This document shows positions 31,101 to 34,979 of a stretch of 34,979 nucleotides of DNA, piece by piece (the stretch's first letter is position 1; the number at the start of each line of letters is the position of its first letter). The DNA is from CAYLVJ01 sp964615425. GTDB lineage: Bacteria; Patescibacteriota; Minisyncoccia; Minisyncoccales; CAYTKG01. The notes beneath the pieces were generated by a model. That model worked only from the letters and a program-made list of their open reading frames with translations, did not search any database and had not been told where the DNA came from. Position numbers and translations under genes: made by a program. The stretch covers positions 1 to 34,979 of the forward strand of contig CAZTOB010000004.1 in assembly GCA_964615425.1 (NCBI GenBank), read 5' to 3'.

Positions 31101-31685
31101 TTAGAACTCATATCCAACCTCAAAGAGCATCTTGACAATCGCCTCCAGAGGAATGCCTCTTAAAAGATTGTTGTAACTTCCCTTTATTTGCTCAACAAAA
31201 GAGATGCTGTAATGTCCAAGTGGATCATAGCCCAAAGCATAGGTGTCAAATCTCTCGTCCTGGTCTAAGTATTTTTTTATCTCAAAGTCCTTGAACTCTC
31301 TTAAAAAAACATCTGTCTTAACCACTCTTGAAAGATTCTTTCCGGTTTTAAGGTTTATCATATAAATACCCGTATAAAACTGGTGTTTATTTCCAGAAAG
31401 AGACTTCAATCTTTGAAAAGCCTCTTTTCTTGATTTAGGCTTTTCAAGTATCGAACCCTTGAACCAGCCTACAGAATCAAAGCCGATAATAATCCCTCCT
31501 TTATGGTTTTCTGCTACAACCTCCGCCTTCCGTCTAGCTAAATGAATAACCAGTTTCTCGGGTGAGTCCGGTCTTCCTTCAAAACACTCCTCCACATTGC
31601 TTGTCTCACTAGCAAACTCCAGGCCTAAGTTACTAAAGGCTTCTTTTCTGTAAGGCGAACCTGTAGCTAAGATTATTTTGGGCAT
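31101..31685 (-). CDS. Maf-like nucleotide pyrophosphatase, divergent
   Basis: 194 residues from the ATG at 31685. Maf proteins hydrolyse non-canonical or modified NTPs to monophosphates. MPKIILATGSPYRKEAF is the N-terminal substrate loop, with SPYRKE in place of the usual SPRR. The second motif reads IIIGFDSVGWFKGSILEKP, keeping the Asp but with Phe and Ser for the usual 'G A D T'. The C-terminus GSYNNLLRGIPLEAIVKML is typical. Two active-site loops differ from standard Maf, so specificity may differ. Only 5 bp separate it from the relic at 31691-31864. Confidence 0.8.
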   Translation of the reverse strand: MPKIILATGSPYRKEAFSNLGLEFASETSNVEECFEGRPDSPEKLVIHLARRKAEVVAENHKGGIIIGFDSVGWFKGSILEKPKSRKEAFQRLKSLSGNKHQFYTGIYMINLKTGKNLSRVVKTDVFLREFKDFEIKKYLDQDERFDTYALGYDPLGHYSISFVEQIKGSYNNLLRGIPLEAIVKMLFEVGYEF

Positions 31686-31690
31686 AATTA

Positions 31691-31864
31691 TTAAAGATAT
31701 TTTATAAGCTCCTCTGGAGAAGAGGCAAAAGATCTGAAAAGAGTATGCCTGCAAAACTCTTCATCCTTATCAGACAAGCCGTAAAGAGGCTTGTTGTTGG
31801 CTACTGCATAGCCGATCTCCAAGGTAGTGCTGTCACCTATATAACCATTCTTGTTAATCCTGAT
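31691..31864 (-). pseudogene. C-terminal relic of a nucleoside deoxyribosyltransferase-like gene
   Basis: A 57-codon frame is bounded upstream by an in-frame TAA (31867-31865) and has no ATG. It encodes NGYIGDSTTLEIGYAVANNK and then PLYGLSDKDEEFC. This matches the end of the nucleoside 2-deoxyribosyltransferase-like fold, where the intact neighbour at 32504-32929 has DNYIGGNAFLEMGFAH. The N-terminal nucleotide-binding half is absent. It looks like a decayed second copy lying between the CYTH and maf-like genes. Confidence 0.7.
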
Positions 31865-31880
31865 TTATAAAAATGACGTT

Positions 31881-32483
31881 TTACGTCAACAAACTGCTTA
31901 TCTCCCCTCTATCTTCAGCCATCTTCTCAAAAGTGATCTCTTTGTAGTCGTGTTCGTCTATTCCTTTTAGTTGATAAATCTGATAAGTAGAAAATATCTT
32001 CTTGTCATCCGGATCAAGACCTAATTTATGTATGGCTTCTTCTACCTCTTTCCAAGAAGGAGCTTCTATTTCCAAATAAGGATCCAGTTGTGGCCACAGA
32101 TCAATATCAAACTCTACATCACCTAAAAGATATCTCGTTCTCCTGTTTTCTTCGTAGAATTTCTCTTTCAACCCTATCTCTTCTAGCAGCTGAGCGGTTT
32201 CATCAAAGTCGCTCACCACTATTTCAATCTCTTTCATTGTCTTGTCATTAGCCGTTCCGTCATTTTTCTTAACACCTATCCTTTGTTTGAAGGTGAGGGT
32301 TACCTTATCTCCTTCGTCCCTCAATCTTAACCAAGCTGCTTTTTCATTCAGTCTCAAATCCGGATAGTCAAAAACCCGTCTTTTGTATAATTTATCAAAA
32401 ACTTTTTCAGCCCCGATTGACTCAAGTTTTTCTTCAATCTCCTGCGAATCTATATCTAGAAACTTTACCTCTTTTTCCTCCAT
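31881..32483 (-). CDS. CYTH-domain protein (triphosphate tunnel enzyme)
   Basis: 200 residues. The N-terminal MEEKEVKFLDI contains the ExExK signature. Basic and acidic strands typical of the tunnel follow: AAWLRLRDEGDKVTLTFKQR, MKEIEIVVSDFD, RRTRYLLGDVEFDIDLWPQL and YLEIEAPSWKEVEEA. CYTH enzymes act on triphosphates such as thiamine triphosphate, tripolyphosphate or ATP (class IV adenylate cyclase); the substrate cannot be told here. It lies 20 bp after the deoxyribosyltransferase-like gene. Confidence 0.9.
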   Translation of the reverse strand: MEEKEVKFLDIDSQEIEEKLESIGAEKVFDKLYKRRVFDYPDLRLNEKAAWLRLRDEGDKVTLTFKQRIGVKKNDGTANDKTMKEIEIVVSDFDETAQLLEEIGLKEKFYEENRRTRYLLGDVEFDIDLWPQLDPYLEIEAPSWKEVEEAIHKLGLDPDDKKIFSTYQIYQLKGIDEHDYKEITFEKMAEDRGEISSLLT

Positions 32484-32503
32484 AATTTAAAGATGACAGA
32501 CTA

Positions 32504-32929
32504 TTAATTTAAAACCTCATCCAGTTTGTTAACGTCTCCATTCAAAAAAACGGGCTGCATAGCGATTATTTCGTCTTTGTAACTCACCTCCGGCATATTG
32601 TTCAAGACAAACAACTTTTTGCCTAAAACATGAGCAAATCCCATCTCTAAGAAAGCATTGCCCCCGATATAGTTATCAACGCCGTTTTTTCTTTCATTGA
32701 CGACAAGGACAGCGTCACTTTTCTTAATAGTGAAATAATAGTCGCGAATTAAATCATCCTCTATTTTGTTCTTGGCCGACTCTTTGTGAATTCCTTCAAT
32801 TGAATCAAGTTCGGTGTATTCTTCTGTGTGTCTTGGAAGTGTAACTTCATAGCCTTTTTCAACCAACAGTTCTCCTATTTCAAGCATCTTCTCTGAAAAA
32901 ACCATGCTTCCACAAATTACGATCTTCAT
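32504..32929 (-). CDS. Nucleoside 2-deoxyribosyltransferase-like protein
   Basis: 141 residues, Rossmann-like. MKIVICGSMVFSEKMLEIGE is the N-terminal nucleotide-binding strand and helix. SDAVLVVNERKNGVDNYIGG and NAFLEMGFAHVLGKKLFVL match the C-terminal part of the deoxyribosyltransferase and related TIR-like/maf-neighbour families, where the Glu after 'G x x x x x E' is catalytic. The mid-region TLPRHTEEYTELDS is variable. It may transfer deoxyribose or hydrolyse nucleotides. A shortened homologue lies at 31691-31864. Confidence 0.75.
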   Translation of the reverse strand: MKIVICGSMVFSEKMLEIGELLVEKGYEVTLPRHTEEYTELDSIEGIHKESAKNKIEDDLIRDYYFTIKKSDAVLVVNERKNGVDNYIGGNAFLEMGFAHVLGKKLFVLNNMPEVSYKDEIIAMQPVFLNGDVNKLDEVLN

Positions 32930-32970
32930 AAAGAATTTATTAAATTATATTAGCTTACCACAGATCACCT

Positions 32971-33023
32971 AAAACAAAAACCCAGCACAAGCTGGGTAAT
33001 TTGGGCGAGGGGTTGTGGAACAA
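32971..33023. repeat. Terminator-linked repeat, copy 1
   Basis: About 50 bp covering the hairpin and the following ggcgaggggttgtggaac. A degenerate second copy lies at 33739-33788 in the same orientation. Each copy sits between the end of one accessory gene and the start of the next. Confidence 0.55.
32974..33000 (-). terminator. Terminator after the DnaQ-like gene
   Basis: ACCCAGC and GCTGGGT pair around TTGT on the minus strand, followed by TTTTTGTTTT. It is 163 bp downstream of the DnaQ-like stop. No gene was seen in 33001-33162. Confidence 0.85.
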
Positions 33024-33162
33024 TTTTGGAACAGCAAAATGGTTACTTTTGGTTCAGAAACTAGAAGGGTTGGTACCTCAAGGAAAAGTATTAATTTTAT
33101 AAAAAATTATACTGATATTTTTCTTTATTAGATCGAAAACTAACTCAGAATTAATTGAAAAG

Positions 33163-33723
33163 CTATCTCCTCGGAACTAACTCTTTTAGAGCTATAGCCA
33201 TACTTCTCACATCGTGAAGAGCATTATGGACACGACCATTCATTTTTTCGCCAACAGCTTTATATAGTGTGCCACTGGAATACTTTGTCTTATCTATATT
33301 CCATTGAGCCAGAGCCTCACATACTCTGGCGAAAGGATTATGCTTGAATGGAAAATCAGCGCTGTTCAGTCTACAATTTTCTTCAAAGATGAAATAGTCA
33401 TTGTCATAGGTGCATACATTATATCCTTCCCCAAAAGAAACAAACTTTTCTAAGGCCTCTTTGAAAGAGACCCCTTGATTATTAACTGTAGTCTGTTTTA
33501 TACCGGTAAGTTTAACAAATCTCCTAGAAAGCTTTGGGTTGATGGTTGGCTTGACAATAATATTCAATAAGTCAACCTCAGACCTATTGCCATCAAGCTT
33601 AATAGCCGCAATCTGAACAATCTCTTTATGGTGGTAAGGTTTTGTCCATGCTGTGGCCAAGCTACTCCCAAAAGCTGTATATTCAGTATCTACTAAAACC
33701 ATTGGATATTCTAATCTATTCAT
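33163..33723 (-). CDS. DnaQ-like DEDDh 3'-5' exonuclease
   Basis: 186 residues. Exo I is MVLVDTEYTAF (Asp-x-Glu), followed by EIVQIAAIKLD. Exo II is the YNVCTYDNDYFIFEE region and Exo III is VHNALHDVRSMAIAL (His...Asp), so all DEDDh residues are present. It resembles RNase T, oligoribonuclease and stand-alone DnaQ-like enzymes. RNA or DNA as the substrate cannot be decided. An ATG preceded at 5 nt by TATAAT suggests a leaderless mRNA. It stands alone between two similar terminators. Confidence 0.85.
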   Translation of the reverse strand: MNRLEYPMVLVDTEYTAFGSSLATAWTKPYHHKEIVQIAAIKLDGNRSEVDLLNIIVKPTINPKLSRRFVKLTGIKQTTVNNQGVSFKEALEKFVSFGEGYNVCTYDNDYFIFEENCRLNSADFPFKHNPFARVCEALAQWNIDKTKYSSGTLYKAVGEKMNGRVHNALHDVRSMAIALKELVPRR

Positions 33724-33728
33724 ATTTG

Positions 33729-33734
33729 ATTATA
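33729..33734 (-). promoter_or_regulatory. -10 box of the DnaQ-like gene
   Basis: TATAAT on the minus strand ends 5 nt before the ATG at 33723. The -35 region is weak (TTGTGC at 19 bp). Confidence 0.5.
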
Positions 33735-33738
33735 TTAT

Positions 33739-33788
33739 CAAACCAAAAACTCAGCACAAACTAGGTAATTCGTGAGGGTTGTAGAACG
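33739..33788. repeat. Terminator-linked repeat, degenerate copy 2
   Basis: Matches copy 1 at 32971-33023 through aactcagcacaaactaggta and gagggttgtagaac, with several substitutions. The hairpin arms are partly mismatched here, so it may be a weak terminator for the HEPN gene. Nothing gene-like was seen in 33789-33913. Confidence 0.5.
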
Positions 33789-33913
33789 CAACTCGAACTT
33801 GGTATTTTGGGAAGACTGAGTATAGACCCGTTTAGCCTTCGCACAAAATAAAAGCTTTAAGCTAAGTATTGTTGCTACTCTCATAATCCACAATAAAAAA
33901 CCTGGAGAGAATC

Positions 33914-34318
33914 CTAATTTTTAATCTTGCCCAAAACAAAGTTCTTGATTTTACAAGCCTTCTTAAAAGCATCTTCGGCGTCTTCAAAACTAAATCGAAG
34001 ATAATCTCCGGGGTATCTTGTTGCAATATAAAGCTCGGTTAACTCTTCTGTCTCCTTCCTTAGTTTTTCAAGTCCCGGCTCGATTTCTTTACAAAGGGTT
34101 AACAATCGATCTAGTTGATGGATTTTTGGGAAACGGTTTTGATGATAAACTAAAAATCCTTTCAAATATTTTTCCGCCATCTATTGAGCTAAAAAACAAA
34201 CAGTATTCGGAGAGCCTCCTCTGTTCTCCAATATGCCTTCAATAGAAAGCTCATCATCCTGTGCTCTTAAGAACCACTCCTTTGCCAACTTTATGTTCTT
34301 TTGATTGCCTTCAGGCAT
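33914..34318 (-). pseudogene. HEPN-domain toxin gene interrupted by an amber codon
   Basis: A frame from ATG 34318 to the stop at 33914 would encode about 134 residues of a HEPN protein, but codon 46 is TAG (34183-34181). Before it is KLAKEWFLRAQDDELSIEGI and VCFLAQ, after it MAEKYLKGFLVYHQ. The family text is 'C F h a Q Q a a E K y L K a f L', so the stop stands where a Gln is usual and differs from CAG by one base. An RFPKIH (R-x4-H) motif, IATRYPGDY and DAEDAFKKACKI follow. The second part alone (88 residues, ATG 34180) could be made. The start overlaps the MNT gene by 8 bp, the classic two-gene arrangement. Confidence 0.85.
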
Positions 34319-34619
34319 AGACAGCTTTGCCTTTACTAAGGATATCTTCAATAAAAAAATCTCTCATCTTTAACCTTTTTTCTATCTCTTCCGGCGTATA
34401 GACAAGAACATCAACAGGAAGCCTCCCTTTTATCAATCTCCGGACTTCGAGCTGTCTTTTTAATCTATCTTTCTCGGTGTCTTTAATAATAAAAATATCT
34501 ACATCAGAATCTTTGTCGGGATTCCCCCAAGCATAAGAGCCGAAAAGATAAATCTTTTCCGGTTTGTATTCCTCGACTATTTTTTCGATTAGTTTTTTAA
34601 TCTTCTCTTCCGAATTCAT
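34311..34619 (-). CDS. MNT-type minimal nucleotidyltransferase (antitoxin of HEPN/MNT pair)
   Basis: 102 residues from the ATG at 34619. The nucleotidyltransferase motif is YLFGSYAWGNPDKDSDVDIF (GS...DxD), and the third acidic residue is in LPVDVLVY. In HEPN/MNT systems of this kind the MNT protein neutralises the HEPN RNase, in studied cases by attaching AMP to it. It is upstream of and overlaps the HEPN gene. The longer frame from 34664 is rejected because it starts within the preceding terminator. Confidence 0.88.
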   Translation of the reverse strand: MNSEEKIKKLIEKIVEEYKPEKIYLFGSYAWGNPDKDSDVDIFIIKDTEKDRLKRQLEVRRLIKGRLPVDVLVYTPEEIEKRLKMRDFFIEDILSKGKAVYA

Positions 34620-34650
34620 ATTAATTAACAATATCATAAAATAAATAAAG

Positions 34651-34673
34651 CAAAAACCAGACAAAAGTCTGGT
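34651..34673 (-). terminator. Terminator of the tRNA cluster
   Basis: ACCAGAC and GTCTGGT with a TTTT loop, followed by TTTTTG on the minus strand. It lies 20 bp after tRNA-Asp and is identical to the hairpin at 30941-30965. Confidence 0.85.
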
Positions 34674-34692
34674 CTTTCAAGAAACGCTTTGT

Positions 34693-34770
34693 TGGCGGGG
34701 ACGACGGGACTCGAACCCGCGATCTTCGGCGTGACAGGCCGACGCTTTATCCAAACTAAGCTACGTCCCC
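34693..34770 (-). tRNA. tRNA-Asp (GUC)
   Basis: Full cloverleaf on the minus strand: acceptor GGGGACG with CGTCCCC, D arm GCTT...AAGC, anticodon stem TCGGC/GCCGA around CTGTCAC (anticodon GTC), and T arm GCGGG-TTCGAGT-CCCGT. The discriminator is G and CCA follows in the DNA (34695-34693). Confidence 0.97.
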
Positions 34771-34782
34771 ATTCATTTTTTG

Positions 34783-34856
34783 TGCCAGGGGTGGGGCTCG
34801 AACCCACGACCTGGGGCTTATGAGTCCCCCGCTCTCACCAACTGAGCTACCCTGGC
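34783..34856 (-). tRNA. tRNA-Met or tRNA-Ile2 (CAU), elongator type
   Basis: Acceptor GCCAGGG pairs fully with CCCTGGC, so it is not the initiator. The D arm is GCTC...GAGC, the anticodon loop CTCATAA (anticodon CAT) has an A31-G39 mismatch at the top of the stem, and the T arm is GTGGG-TTCGAGC-CCCAC. The discriminator is A; CCA is not encoded. Met and lysidine-modified Ile cannot be separated by eye. Confidence 0.92.
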
Positions 34857-34924
34857 CCATTTTAGGTAAGAACCGACCCATAAAATTAAAAAGGATGAGC
34901 CGGCTCTCAGCCAAGCTTTTGGTG

Positions 34925-34979
34925 TTGCGGGGTCTGGAGTTGCACCAGAACCACCAGGTTATGAGCCTGGTAACCTACT
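34925..34979 (-). tRNA. Partial initiator tRNA-fMet (CAU), cut by the window edge
   Basis: The anticodon arm CCAGG-CTCATAA-CCTGG, the T arm TCTGG-TGCAACT-CCAGA and the 3' acceptor strand CCCCGCA plus A73 are present; the 5' half is beyond 34979. The CCCCGCAA end is the initiator form, where A72 faces C1. Two oddities are position 55 as G in the T loop and an A29-U41 pair in the usually all-GC anticodon stem. Confidence 0.85.

Noticed and set aside
33001..33162. Degraded tRNA gene downstream of the DnaQ-like gene
   Set aside because: A GTTCCACAACCCC segment on the minus strand resembles a T arm, but no acceptor, D or anticodon stem could be fitted.
30854..33913. Integron cassette array with attC sites
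   Set aside because: Gene-plus-noncoding spacing is cassette-like, but no RYYYAAC/GTTRRRY core pairs or integrase gene were found, and the hairpins are plain terminators with T-runs.
34181..34183. Amber codon read as glutamine genome-wide
   Set aside because: TAG would be an ordinary stop at 10429-10431, and no other gene shows internal TAG; a single point mutation or error is simpler.
1..34979. CRISPR array, cas genes, transposase or prophage genes
   Set aside because: No regularly spaced repeats and no transposase, integrase or phage structural protein were recognised on either strand.
1..34979. UGA-to-glycine code as in Gracilibacteria or Absconditabacteria
   Set aside because: TGA ends nusB, tmk, dcd, gatB and others at conserved protein ends, and no in-frame TGA was seen in conserved domains.

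Overview
The window looks like a chromosomal scaffold from a small-genome bacterium of the Candidate Phyla Radiation (Patescibacteria), possibly Microgenomates-like. The assignment rests on several traits. Genes are tightly packed with ATGA and GTGA stop/start overlaps. Canonical Shine-Dalgarno sites are nearly absent, and -10 boxes often sit 5-9 nt before the start codon. S16 and L32 carry charged tails. A thymidylate synthase is fused to an MtrA-like domain. UGA ends many genes, so the standard bacterial code applies and the UGA-glycine lineages are excluded. The exact phylum cannot be fixed from sequence reading alone.

Layout. 1-3.2 kb (minus strand): a membrane-anchored protein cut by the window edge, an FtsB/DivIC-like division protein, the lipid II flippase murJ (split by a 10-N scaffold gap that appears to be an assembly artefact) and the RNase P RNA with its own promoter and terminator. 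3.2-5.9 kb (minus): rpsP, rnc, nusB, rpmF, rnhB. 5.95-10.4 kb (plus): dnaE and miaB. 10.4-15.5 kb (minus): an overlapping operon dcd, mtrA-thyA fusion, tmk, deoC, gatB and a 37-residue membrane peptide. 15.6-16.9 kb (minus): secE-nusG-rplK with a near-consensus promoter and a terminator. 16.9-25.7 kb (minus): a long run rarA, acylphosphatase, a membrane protein, a V4R-like sensor domain, an inositol-monophosphatase-family enzyme, a Cys-rich DUF6485-like protein, pheS, pheT, gyrB. 25.7-28.5 kb: small membrane proteins, greA, a MazG-like hydrolase and pyk.

28.5-34.98 kb is an accessory strip on the minus strand. It holds a coiled-coil membrane protein, ASCH and HD proteins, an orphan 82-residue protein, a divergent Maf, a truncated relic and an intact copy of nucleoside-deoxyribosyltransferase-like genes, a CYTH protein, a DnaQ-like exonuclease, and a HEPN/MNT toxin-antitoxin pair whose HEPN gene has an in-frame amber codon. 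Similar hairpin terminators separate these units. The strip ends in tRNA genes (Asp, Met-CAU and a partial initiator tRNA).

The most interesting item is the dTTP-synthesis operon. A dCTP deaminase of probable dUMP-forming type feeds a thymidylate synthase fused to a domain that keeps the MtrA histidine known as the corrinoid ligand in methanogens, followed by dTMP kinase. The second theme is the repeated promoter geometry that predicts leaderless mRNAs.
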